In this document: positions 6,675 to 14,969 of the stretch, piece after piece
How positions within the stretch are numbered: position 1 is the stretch's first letter
Layout of the letters: each line of letters starts with the position of its first letter
Assembly (NCBI GenBank): GCA_035256745.1
Contig: DATEXQ010000023.1
Coordinates: 1 to 17,146, forward strand
Source of the DNA: DATEXQ01 sp035256745
Lineage (GTDB): Bacteria; Patescibacteriota; Microgenomatia; UBA8517
Length of the DNA: 17,146 bases
Reading direction: 5' to 3'
Notes under the pieces: model-generated
Databases searched by the model: none
What the model was told of the DNA's origin: nothing
Seen by the model: the letters and a program-made list of their open reading frames with translations, nothing else
Position numbers and translations under genes: made by a program

Positions 6675-7154
6675 TTACCACCTAAAGTGAGCGAAGGCTC
6701 TATTTGCCTCTGCTACCCTTTCAATTTCCTGCCTTTTTTTCACTGCTCCCCCTTCACCTTTTGAGGCTTCAAGTATTTCAGCCGCTAATTTTTGTGCAAA
6801 AGTTTTGTATTCGCCATTTGGACGTAAATTTGCTGCTTTGATAAGCCATCTAATAGACAAAGAGTCTTTGCGTGGACCTCTAACACTTATAGGAACTTGG
6901 TAGGCAGCACCCCCAATTCTTCTGGGTCTAACTTCCATGGTCGGTCTAATGTTATCTAACGCTTGAGAAAATATTTTTAAGGGATCTTCTTTAGATTCTT
7001 CTTTGATTATTTCAAAGGCTCGGTAAACTTCCTTTGTTGCAACCGATTTCTTCCCGTCTTTCATCGAGCGGTTAATAAGTTTAGCAACCATCTTATTTTT
7101 ATAGATTAAATCTACCTTTATATTTCTTAATTTTGAACTTCCTTTTCTTGCCAT
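6675..7154 (-). CDS. rpsG: 30S ribosomal protein S7
   Basis: The 159-residue product matches S7, the primary 16S rRNA 3'-domain binder that organises the 30S head. Motifs seen include MVAKLINRSMKDGKKSVA, NIRPTMEVRPRRIGGAAYQV, PISVRGPRKDSLSIRWL and RVAEANRAFAHFRW. Length is normal. The gene starts 15 nt after rpsL with an A/T-only spacer and no Shine-Dalgarno. In E. coli, S7 represses its operon by binding between rpsL and rpsG. A 15-nt spacer leaves little room for such a site here. Confidence 0.97.
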   Translation of the reverse strand: MARKGSSKLRNIKVDLIYKNKMVAKLINRSMKDGKKSVATKEVYRAFEIIKEESKEDPLKIFSQALDNIRPTMEVRPRRIGGAAYQVPISVRGPRKDSLSIRWLIKAANLRPNGEYKTFAQKLAAEILEASKGEGGAVKKRQEIERVAEANRAFAHFRW

Positions 7155-7169
7155 ATTTTTTATTAAGTT

Positions 7170-7610
7170 TTAAGCCTCCGCTGTCTTTACAGGAATTCCT
7201 ACTCCTTCCTTTTTAGTACCATACCTGCTTCTAGATGTTTTCCTGCCCACAACTCCGGTCGTATCTAGCTTTCCTCTAACTACTTCGTATTTTACTCCCG
7301 GTAAATCTTTTACACGGCCTCCTCTTATCATAACAATAGAATGTTCAGCTAATTCGTGTCCTTCACCTGGAATATAAGCCGTTACTTCCTGCTTATTAGA
7401 AAGTCTAACCCTTGCAACTTTTCGTAAAGCAGAATTTGGCTTTTTGGGAGTCATTGTTCTTACTTGCAGTACAACACCGCGCTTAAAAGGAGAGGGGTGT
7501 TCTGCAAATTTTCTGTCCTTAGCGTTAAACCACCTTTTTAGAGCCGCTTTTTTGGTCTTTTTGACGATTTTTACGCGGCCTTTTCTTACTAATTGTGAAA
7601 CTGTTGGCAT
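7170..7610 (-). CDS. rpsL: 30S ribosomal protein S12 with N-terminal insertion
   Basis: S12 sits at the decoding centre. Conserved parts are PTVSQLVRKGR, TPKKPNSALRKVARVRL, GEGHELAEHSIVMIRGGRVK and DLPGVKYEVVRG. The residues equivalent to the classic streptomycin-related Lys43 and Lys88 are retained as Lys56 and Lys101, and the methylthiolated Asp is Asp102. The offset of 13 relative to E. coli comes from an insertion at roughly residues 24-42 (rich in Lys, Arg and aromatic residues) just before FKRGVVLQVRT. The C-terminus is also about 9 residues longer. It follows rpoC by 56 nt; that spacer has no clear promoter, hairpin or Shine-Dalgarno. Confidence 0.97.
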   Translation of the reverse strand: MPTVSQLVRKGRVKIVKKTKKAALKRWFNAKDRKFAEHPSPFKRGVVLQVRTMTPKKPNSALRKVARVRLSNKQEVTAYIPGEGHELAEHSIVMIRGGRVKDLPGVKYEVVRGKLDTTGVVGRKTSRSRYGTKKEGVGIPVKTAEA

Positions 7611-7666
7611 AATATTGAATTAAAATTTGAACTCTGAATTTTTTTTGCTAATCAAGGTATTTTACT

Positions 7667-10600
7667 CTAATTCCAGCCTTGCGGCAAGATAGCTCTTTCA
7701 GGAGTAACGGGAATAATTCTTCCTATAATAACATTTTCTTTTAATCCTATAAGTCTATCTTCCCTACCCCTTAAAGACGAATCTGTCAAAATATCAGTAG
7801 TCTGTTCAAATGATGCTGCTGAAAGCCAGCTTTCGGTATGAAGTGCCCTTCTTGTTATTCCTAAAACAACCTGTTGTGCACTTGCAGGTTCTCCTCCTGC
7901 TGCCAAAATTCTTTCGTTTTCCTCTTCAAACGTAGCTTTCTCAACCAACTCCCCAGGTAAAAGCGTAGTATCACCGGCAGTTACTATTTTTACCTCGTCA
8001 CTCATTTTTCGCACAATTACCTCAAAATGTTTGTCATTTATTGGAATTCCCTGGGATTCATAGACAGTTTGTATTTGATTAACCAGATATTCCTGAGCCT
8101 CTCTTAATCCTCTTATCGATAAGACTTCCTTTATGTCTAATGACCCGACAGCAAGAGCAGTACCAGCCTCTATTAATTGTTTATCTGAAACTGCTAACTT
8201 TAAAGTCTTGGGGATAATATATTCCCTTTCTTCTTTTGGTTTTGATGACGCGGTAACCACAACTTTCCAGCCATCATCTGTTTCTGCTGCTTTAACTTTT
8301 CCAGAAATTTCAGAAAGCGGTGTTAAAATTTTTGGTGTTCTTGCTTCAACAAGTTCCTCAACTCTAGGTAAACCTTGTGTGACGTCAATTGCTACAACTC
8401 CAGCTGTGTGTTTGGATCTTAATGTTAGTTGGGTTCCCGGCTCACCGATAGACTGAGCGGCAATTACCCCAACTGGTGTTCCAATACTAACCATTTTATT
8501 ATTAGACAAATCCCATCCATAACAAGCCCCACAAATTCCATACCTTGTTTTACAAGTTAGAGGGGATCTAACAATTACTTCATCAATACCCAATCTATCA
8601 ATTTCCTTGGCATTAACTTCGTCAATCAACTCTCCTTTTTTAACTAAAACTTTTTTATTTTTTGCTACGACATCTTTAACTATGATCCTGCCCAAAATTC
8701 TTGGTGCAAATTTAGAAGTTCTACTTCTTTTTTTAATAGTAAAGCCATCTTCGCTTCCACAATCTACAACTCTTACTATTACATCATGGGCAACATCAAC
8801 TAATCTTCGGGTTAAATATCCCGCATCGGCAGTCTTTAAGGCGGTATCTGTTAATCCTTTTCTTGAACCCCTACTTGAAGTAACGTACTCAAAAACCGAT
8901 AAACCTTCCCTGAAATTCGATTTTATTGGAAGATCTACCAATTTACCCAAAGGATCAACAACCAATCCTCTAATAGCTGCCAACTGTTTAACTTGATCTC
9001 TGCTGATTCTTCCAACGCCTGCGTCAATTACTATTCTTATTGGATTTGAGGGTTCCAATAAATCCCATGTTTTATCTGCTAATTCTTCCGATACTTCAAT
9101 CCAAATTTCGTGGGAAAGTCTTTTCTTTTCTTCATTGGTGATTAATCCTTGGGCAAAATTAACTTCTATTTCCTCAATTCTTCCTTCCGCTTCTTTAAGT
9201 GTTTTTTCTTTATCCGGATGAACCAAAGCATCTGGTATTCCAAAAGATAAACCCGAAATAGTTCCTCCCATAAATCCAAGGTCTTTAATGGCATCTATCA
9301 TCAGGACAACCTTTTTGATGTCAACGGTAACAAATGCTTTACTGAAAATATCTTTAATGACAGACGATGAAACCGCCTGATTTATGTAATCAAAGTTCTC
9401 CGGAAGTATCTCGTTAAAGAAAATTCTTCCTACAGTAGTTTCTAATAATTCTTTACCCATTCGAAGAGTTATTATTTGTCTTGCTTGAACTTTGCCTGAC
9501 TGATAGGCAAAAATTGCTTCGTCTTTATCAGAAAAAACACTATTACTAGCCTTTATCCTCTCGTCAACAGACGTTAGATAGTAAACTCCCAAAGCCATTT
9601 CCTTTCTTGAAGGTATTACTATAGGTGAACCGTCTGCCGGTTTAAGAAGGTTATTGCTGGGAAGCATCAACTCTTCGCATTCTTTTATGGCTTTTTGTGA
9701 TAATGGAACATGAACAGCCATTTGGTCTCCGTCAAAATCAGCATTAAATCCGTTACAAACAGCCGGATGAAGCCTTATGGCATCCCCTTCAATCAACACT
9801 GGATAGAAAGCCAAAATACTTAATTTATGAAGAGTAGGAGCCCTATTTAGAATTACAGGGTGATTTTTGGTAATTTCCTCTAAAATATCAAAAACCTCCG
9901 GAGGTTTTCTTTCAAGCATATTTTTGGCACTTTTGACATTGGGTGCAATTCCTCTTGCAATCATTTCCTTTAAAACAAAAGGTTTAAACATTTCCAAAGC
10001 CATTTCCTTAGGTAACCCACATTCGTTAAGCTTCAATTCCGGACCAACTACTATAACTGATCTTCCTGAATAATCTACTCTTTTACCCAAGAGGTTCTGC
10101 CTGAATCTTCCCTGTTTACCTTTAAGCATGTCTGACAAGCTTCTTAATGGCTGTCTTCCCCTTCCTCTTCTTGTTGCTTTTCGTTGTGATGCGTCAATTA
10201 AAGAATCTACAGCTTCTTGAAGCATTCTTTTTTCGTTTCGCAAAATAATATCCGGAGCTCCTAAGCTTATAAGATGTTTTAATCTGTTGTTTCTGTTGAT
10301 AACTCTTCTATACAGGTCATTTAAATCGCTGGTGGCAAATCTTCCTCCCGAAAGCTGAACCATGGGTCTTAAATCTGGAGGCAAAACAGGCAAAACTTTT
10401 AATATCATCCATGTCGGAGTTACTTTTGCTCTTCTCAAACCGTCAACTAACTTTAATCTTTTGCAAATTTTAACAAATCGTGAGCTTGTGGTTTTTACTT
10501 CATTTAATTCTTTCCTCAAGTCAACTAATAATTTCTCTAAATTAATTTTTTCTATCGCAGAAAGAACCGCTTCTGCTCCCATTCTCGCTTCAAAAAAATT

Positions 10601-11389
10601 TACAGCCGAATGATTTGAAAGTTGTTCGTACTCTTCCTCGGTTAAGATGCTAGATTGATTTAAATTCTTAACCAAAGAAATTAAGTTTTCATAAAGAGAG
10701 TTCGACCTCTCGAAACTTTGGTTTTGCTCTTCAGTAACCGACTGTTCCTTTTTCCTTAATTCGAGGTCAATTTCGGAAATTGCAAGAGCTGCTTGTTCCT
10801 TGTTTTTTATTTTTCCCTTTATCTTTTCTCTTGACTCTTTGGCTAACTTTTCAAGTTCTTCCTTCCTCTGACTGTATACTTCGGATATTTCCTTTAAGCC
10901 TGTATTTTTAGCATCCTCAAGAGTTTTTAAGGCTTCTTTTCTTCCTTTATCATCAACCTCTAAAACCAAAAATCTTGCAAAGTAAATTACCTGCTCAATC
11001 GCTCTGGGAGCGGCATTTAACAAAAGTGATATTTTTGAAGGAGCTCCTTTGAAAAACCATACATGGGCAACGGGTGTTGCTAAACTTATATGACCCATTC
11101 TTTCGCGTCTAACTCTACTTTGCGTTACTTCAACTCCACATTTATCACAAATTACTCCCTTATAGCGAATTCTTTTATACTTTCCGCAGTAACATTCCCA
11201 ATCTTTGGTCGGACCAAAAATTCTTTCATCAAACAATCCATCTTTTTCGGGCTTTAAAGTTCGATAATTAATGGTTTCAGGTTTGGTAATTTCTCCACGG
11301 GACCATTTCCTGATATCCTCGGGTGAAGCGAGTTTAATTATTAGACTTTTGAAATCTTTTAATGTTTTTAAATCTGATAAAGGTTCCAT
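7667..11389 (-). CDS. rpoC: DNA-directed RNA polymerase subunit beta'
   Basis: The 1240-residue beta' subunit carries the catalytic magnesium site NADFDGDQM (Asp551, Asp553, Asp555). The N-terminal zinc site uses Cys66, Cys68, Cys81 and Cys84. The second zinc site uses Cys877, Cys946, Cys953 and Cys956 (motif CKTRYGICGACYGWD). Other landmarks are PPDLRPMVQLSGGRFATSDL (clamp and switch region), NLLGKRVDYSGRSVIVVGPEL, HPAVCNGFNADFDGD, and bridge-helix/trigger-loop segments around SSRGSRKGLTDTALKTADAG and IAAQSIGEPGTQLTLR. A Glu/Lys-rich stretch of about 100 residues (roughly 150-250), predicted by eye to be coiled coil, lies before FFEARMGAEAV and has no equivalent this long in E. coli. It starts 21 nt after rpoB without a Shine-Dalgarno. 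Confidence 0.98.
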   Translation of the reverse strand: MEPLSDLKTLKDFKSLIIKLASPEDIRKWSRGEITKPETINYRTLKPEKDGLFDERIFGPTKDWECYCGKYKRIRYKGVICDKCGVEVTQSRVRRERMGHISLATPVAHVWFFKGAPSKISLLLNAAPRAIEQVIYFARFLVLEVDDKGRKEALKTLEDAKNTGLKEISEVYSQRKEELEKLAKESREKIKGKIKNKEQAALAISEIDLELRKKEQSVTEEQNQSFERSNSLYENLISLVKNLNQSSILTEEEYEQLSNHSAVNFFEARMGAEAVLSAIEKINLEKLLVDLRKELNEVKTTSSRFVKICKRLKLVDGLRRAKVTPTWMILKVLPVLPPDLRPMVQLSGGRFATSDLNDLYRRVINRNNRLKHLISLGAPDIILRNEKRMLQEAVDSLIDASQRKATRRGRGRQPLRSLSDMLKGKQGRFRQNLLGKRVDYSGRSVIVVGPELKLNECGLPKEMALEMFKPFVLKEMIARGIAPNVKSAKNMLERKPPEVFDILEEITKNHPVILNRAPTLHKLSILAFYPVLIEGDAIRLHPAVCNGFNADFDGDQMAVHVPLSQKAIKECEELMLPSNNLLKPADGSPIVIPSRKEMALGVYYLTSVDERIKASNSVFSDKDEAIFAYQSGKVQARQIITLRMGKELLETTVGRIFFNEILPENFDYINQAVSSSVIKDIFSKAFVTVDIKKVVLMIDAIKDLGFMGGTISGLSFGIPDALVHPDKEKTLKEAEGRIEEIEVNFAQGLITNEEKKRLSHEIWIEVSEELADKTWDLLEPSNPIRIVIDAGVGRISRDQVKQLAAIRGLVVDPLGKLVDLPIKSNFREGLSVFEYVTSSRGSRKGLTDTALKTADAGYLTRRLVDVAHDVIVRVVDCGSEDGFTIKKRSRTSKFAPRILGRIIVKDVVAKNKKVLVKKGELIDEVNAKEIDRLGIDEVIVRSPLTCKTRYGICGACYGWDLSNNKMVSIGTPVGVIAAQSIGEPGTQLTLRSKHTAGVVAIDVTQGLPRVEELVEARTPKILTPLSEISGKVKAAETDDGWKVVVTASSKPKEEREYIIPKTLKLAVSDKQLIEAGTALAVGSLDIKEVLSIRGLREAQEYLVNQIQTVYESQGIPINDKHFEVIVRKMSDEVKIVTAGDTTLLPGELVEKATFEEENERILAAGGEPASAQQVVLGITRRALHTESWLSAASFEQTTDILTDSSLRGREDRLIGLKENVIIGRIIPVTPERAILPQGWN

Positions 11390-11410
11390 AATAATTTAAA
11401 ATTTATTTTT

Positions 11411-14400
11411 TCACTCTACTTTTTTTACTTCCTCAATCTCCATTGGTCCTTCGGGACTAACAAGCTCTGGGGTTACAACCAACTGCCCTCCCGCTTCTTT
11501 CATCAACTCTTCCCCTTCCTTTAACTCTTCTTCTTCACTTTCTTTATAAACTCCTCCTACTGCATCAATAGATAACCCTAGTGAGTTTAATTCTCTAACC
11601 AGAACTCTAAAGCTTTCGGGTATGGTTGCCTCTGGAATATCCACTCCCTTAACTATGGCTTCAAAAGCGCGTGCTCTTCCTAATATGTCGTCTGATTTTA
11701 TAGTAAGCATCTCCTGCAAAGTATAGGCTGCTCTATGAGCCTCCAGTCCCCAGACCTCCATTTCTCCCAAACGTTGACCTCCCATTTGGGCTTTGCCTCC
11801 AAGAGGTTGCTGAGTAACTAAAGAATAAGGACCTGTACTTCTGGCATGGGTTTTATCTTCAACCATGTGGGTTAACTTCATAATATATTCGATTCCGACA
11901 ACAGTCTCTTCCAAGAAAGACTCTCCTGTTCTTCCGTCAATAAGTCTAGTTTTTCCACTTACAGGAAGTCCTGCTTTTTTAAGTTCTGAGGTTATTTCTT
12001 CTTCACCCACTTTATCAAAAACCGGTAGGGCTGCTTTTTGGTTTGTCTTGGAAAGTGCCCATCCTAAATGACATTCAAGAAGCTGACCCAAATTCATACG
12101 GGCAAGTACGCTTAAGGGAGAAATAATAATATCAACCGGTGTTCCATCAGCCATATACGGCATATCGCTAACTGGAGAAATTTTAGCAATAACTCCTTTA
12201 TTGCCGTGTCTTCCTGCTACTTTATCTCCAACCGTAATTTTTCTCATTTGGGCAACTCTGACTATTACTTTTTTTATTACTCCCGGACCCAATTCGTCAC
12301 CTTTATCTCTATCTAAAATTTGAACATCCACCACTATTCCTTTCTCTCCATGGGGAACTCTAAGAGAAGTATCTCTTACTTCTCTTGCCTTCTCTCCAAA
12401 AATAGCACGAAGAAGCCGTTCCTCACTTGTCAATTCCGTTTCTCCTTTTGGAGCAATTTTCCCAACCAATATATCATTAGGCATAACTTCTGCACCGATT
12501 ACAACTATTCCGTCTTCTGCCAGGTTGGCCAGTTCTGCCTCGGCAACATTGGGGATATCGCGGGTAAGTTCTTCCGGGCCAAGTTTTGTATCAACAACAT
12601 CTGCATCGTATTCCTCAACATGAATAGAAGTTAACAAATCTTCTCTGACGCATCTGTCTGAAACCACAATTGCATCCTCAAATCCATATCCTTCCAAAGA
12701 CATATATGCAATTACCAAATTTTTACCTAATGCCAATTCTCCATTTTCAATTGCAGGTCCATCAGCCAAAAGATCTCCTTTTTTAACCTTTTTTCCAGGT
12801 TTTACAACCACTCTTTGGTCGTAGCAGGTCGAATGTGCGGTTCTCTTGTATTTTGTAAGATAGTAAATCTCCTTTTTTCCTCCCTCCACAACTTCCACTT
12901 CTTCAGAAGAAGGGTCACTGGTCTTTCTATTTAATTTAAGTTCTATTTTCTCTCCGTCTGCATATTCGACCTTCCCGTCATTTCTTGCTTTTATCATTCT
13001 CTTCATTCCTTCTGCCATTATCTTTTCCATTCCCGTTCCAACAATAGGGGATTCGGGTGATACCAAAGGAACAGCCTGGCATTGCATGTTTGATCCCATC
13101 AAAGCTCTATTGCCTTCATCATGAGCCAAAAATGGAATTAGTGATGCAGATGTACCAACAACTTGCCTTGGGGTTACGTCAACAAAATCAACATCCGCTA
13201 CAGGTCCTTCAAATATGGCTCCTTTATTCCTAAAAGGTACTCTTTTATCTGTAATATAACCATATCTATCGATATTTATTCCGGAGTGGGTTACGTGGTA
13301 TTCCTCTTCATCATCGGCAGCAAGGTATTCTATTTCATTTGTTATCTGTATCTTTACTTTTCTACCGTCTTTAATCTTTTTTACCTTTCTATAAGGAGTT
13401 TCTATGAATCCAAATTCATTCACTCTGGCATATAATGCAAGATAGGTAACTAATCCAATATTAGGGCCTTCGGGTGTCCTTACCGGATCTATTCTTCCAT
13501 ACTGGGAGGAATTTACGTCCCGAATAGAAAATGAAGCTCTTTCTTTATTAATTCCACCCGGTCCTAAAACAGATACTCTTCTAAGGTTGTCCAACTCGCT
13601 TAAAGGATTTGTGTCATCAAGAATTGTGGAAAGCTGATTGGAACGGAAGAATTCATTTAAAGATGCAATCAACGGTCTTGCATTTACAAGAAGTGAGGGA
13701 TTGGGTTTGTCTTCAGGGGAAATCAAGCTCATTTTTTCCTTGACTGAACGCTCTAAACGCAATAATCCGATCCTTAAGGCATTTGTGGCAACAAGTTCTC
13801 CCACTCTTCTTAATCTTCTGTTGGCCAAATGGTCAATATCATCAACCCTACCTTCTCCGTTTTGTAATTTGATAAGGTAAGTTAAAACTCCAATTATGTC
13901 TTGTCTGGTAAGAACCCATGTTGGTTTTTCATTTGGCAGGTTTAATCCCAAACGTTTATTAATTTTAAATCTGCCTACTTTACCCAATGAATAGCGTCTT
14001 GGATCTAAAAACATATTGTCGAAAAGATTTTCGGCATTTTCCAAGACTATCGGTTCTCCAGGTCTCATTTTCTTATAAATATCAAGAAGAGCCTCTTCTT
14101 TAGTTTGTGTAGCATCTTTCTCGAGAGTTTTTTCTATATATTTATGTTGAGGGTCTTTATCAACATTCTTAAAGGTTTCTAGTATTTCGTTATTGGTTTC
14201 CAACCCCAAAGCTCTTAAAAGAACTGTTGCTGTTACTTTTCTTCTTCTGTCTATTCTTGCAGCAATAACGTCATTTCTGGAAATTTCAAATTCCAGCCAT
14301 GACCCATGAAGAGGTCTTACTTCACTTCCGTAAAGCATTCTTCCACTCGAGGCATCCAAATCTCCAGAAAAATAAATTCCGGGTGATCTTACCAACTGAT

Positions 14401-14788
14401 TGATTACGCATCTTTCAATACCGTTTATAACAAACGTACCACGGGAAGTCATCTGAGGAATATCACCCAAAAATACATCTTGAGAAATTTTATCGCCAGT
14501 TCTTTTGTTTATAAGAGTTGCGGAAATTTTAATGGGTACGGAGTAATTCAAACCTTTTTCAGCTGCTTTTCTAGGAGAAATCGGTTCTTCACCTAAGCGG
14601 GGATTTTCAAGGATAAGCTGCCAATTTTTCCCAGTAAAATCATCTATGGGAGAAATTTCAGCTAATTCTTGGGCTATTGCCTCGTCTATAAACAACTTCC
14701 AAGAATCCTTTTGGACACTAATCAAATCTAGTTCAGGCAAATTTTTTTCTTCTTTTCCGAAATATCGGCGATTTGTAAGAGTAGACAT
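11411..14788 (-). CDS. rpoB: DNA-directed RNA polymerase subunit beta
   Basis: The 1125-residue beta subunit (E. coli 1342, which has extra lineage inserts) shows PQMTSRGTFVINGIERC, GRFKINKRLGLN, the rifampicin-pocket segment (residues 382-408), GRIDPVRTPEGPNIGLV, VGTSASLIPFLAHDEGNRAL, GDKVAGRHGNKGVIAKI, SVLARMNLGQLLECHLG and GGQRLGEMEVWGLEAH. In the rifampicin pocket, Thr388 and Asn401 replace E. coli Gln513 and His526. Residues 1082-1125 form a Glu-rich tail. Transcription probably begins at the consensus promoter at 14888-14915 and crosses a leader terminator. There is no Shine-Dalgarno. Unlike the common bacterial arrangement, rplKAJL is not upstream; mltG is. Confidence 0.98.
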   Translation of the reverse strand: MSTLTNRRYFGKEEKNLPELDLISVQKDSWKLFIDEAIAQELAEISPIDDFTGKNWQLILENPRLGEEPISPRKAAEKGLNYSVPIKISATLINKRTGDKISQDVFLGDIPQMTSRGTFVINGIERCVINQLVRSPGIYFSGDLDASSGRMLYGSEVRPLHGSWLEFEISRNDVIAARIDRRRKVTATVLLRALGLETNNEILETFKNVDKDPQHKYIEKTLEKDATQTKEEALLDIYKKMRPGEPIVLENAENLFDNMFLDPRRYSLGKVGRFKINKRLGLNLPNEKPTWVLTRQDIIGVLTYLIKLQNGEGRVDDIDHLANRRLRRVGELVATNALRIGLLRLERSVKEKMSLISPEDKPNPSLLVNARPLIASLNEFFRSNQLSTILDDTNPLSELDNLRRVSVLGPGGINKERASFSIRDVNSSQYGRIDPVRTPEGPNIGLVTYLALYARVNEFGFIETPYRKVKKIKDGRKVKIQITNEIEYLAADDEEEYHVTHSGINIDRYGYITDKRVPFRNKGAIFEGPVADVDFVDVTPRQVVGTSASLIPFLAHDEGNRALMGSNMQCQAVPLVSPESPIVGTGMEKIMAEGMKRMIKARNDGKVEYADGEKIELKLNRKTSDPSSEEVEVVEGGKKEIYYLTKYKRTAHSTCYDQRVVVKPGKKVKKGDLLADGPAIENGELALGKNLVIAYMSLEGYGFEDAIVVSDRCVREDLLTSIHVEEYDADVVDTKLGPEELTRDIPNVAEAELANLAEDGIVVIGAEVMPNDILVGKIAPKGETELTSEERLLRAIFGEKAREVRDTSLRVPHGEKGIVVDVQILDRDKGDELGPGVIKKVIVRVAQMRKITVGDKVAGRHGNKGVIAKISPVSDMPYMADGTPVDIIISPLSVLARMNLGQLLECHLGWALSKTNQKAALPVFDKVGEEEITSELKKAGLPVSGKTRLIDGRTGESFLEETVVGIEYIMKLTHMVEDKTHARSTGPYSLVTQQPLGGKAQMGGQRLGEMEVWGLEAHRAAYTLQEMLTIKSDDILGRARAFEAIVKGVDIPEATIPESFRVLVRELNSLGLSIDAVGGVYKESEEEELKEGEELMKEAGGQLVVTPELVSPEGPMEIEEVKKVE

Positions 14789-14824
14789 CGACGGTTAATA
14801 AAAATCTACAAAAATTCAATACGT

Positions 14825-14847
14825 AAAAAACCCAAGATTTCTTGGGG
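14825..14847 (-). terminator. Intrinsic terminator in the rpoB leader (attenuator candidate)
   Basis: On the minus strand a 6-bp stem CCCAAG / CTTGGG around an AAAT loop runs into six T residues (14825-14830). It lies between the rpoB promoter and the rpoB ATG, 36 nt before the start codon, on the rpoB coding strand. A premature-termination role for rpoBC transcription is the simplest reading. Confidence 0.7.
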
Positions 14848-14860
14848 CGAAAACAAATCA

Positions 14861-14878
14861 GCGTAAAAAAATTTACGC
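14861..14878 (-). promoter_or_regulatory. 5' leader hairpin of rpoB mRNA
   Basis: A perfect 7-bp inverted repeat, GCGTAAA and TTTACGC around a TTTT loop, lies within a few nt of the predicted transcript start. The 5' arm can instead pair with the TTTACG that ends the downstream terminator's U-tract (14822-14827). The leader can therefore form two mutually exclusive folds. Confidence 0.55.
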
Positions 14879-14887
14879 CTACGGGAG

Positions 14888-14915
14888 ATTATACTAGCTT
14901 ATATAGGGCTGTCAA
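14888..14915 (-). promoter_or_regulatory. Consensus promoter upstream of rpoB
   Basis: On the minus strand TTGACA (14910-14915) and TATAAT (14888-14893) are both perfect sigma70 hexamers with a 16-nt spacer. The start is expected near 14880, giving a leader of about 92 nt. The -35 sits in the loop of a GGGCT / AGCCC dyad (14906-14919), a possible operator. Confidence 0.82.
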
Positions 14916-14969
14916 GCCCCGTTTTTATAATAATTAACTCTTTTATAGTAACTCTTTAATAATAAAAAT

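Noticed and set aside
7611..7666. Promoter for rpsL in the 56-nt gap after rpoC
   Set aside because: TTGATT is present but there is no TATAAT-like hexamer at a usable spacing.
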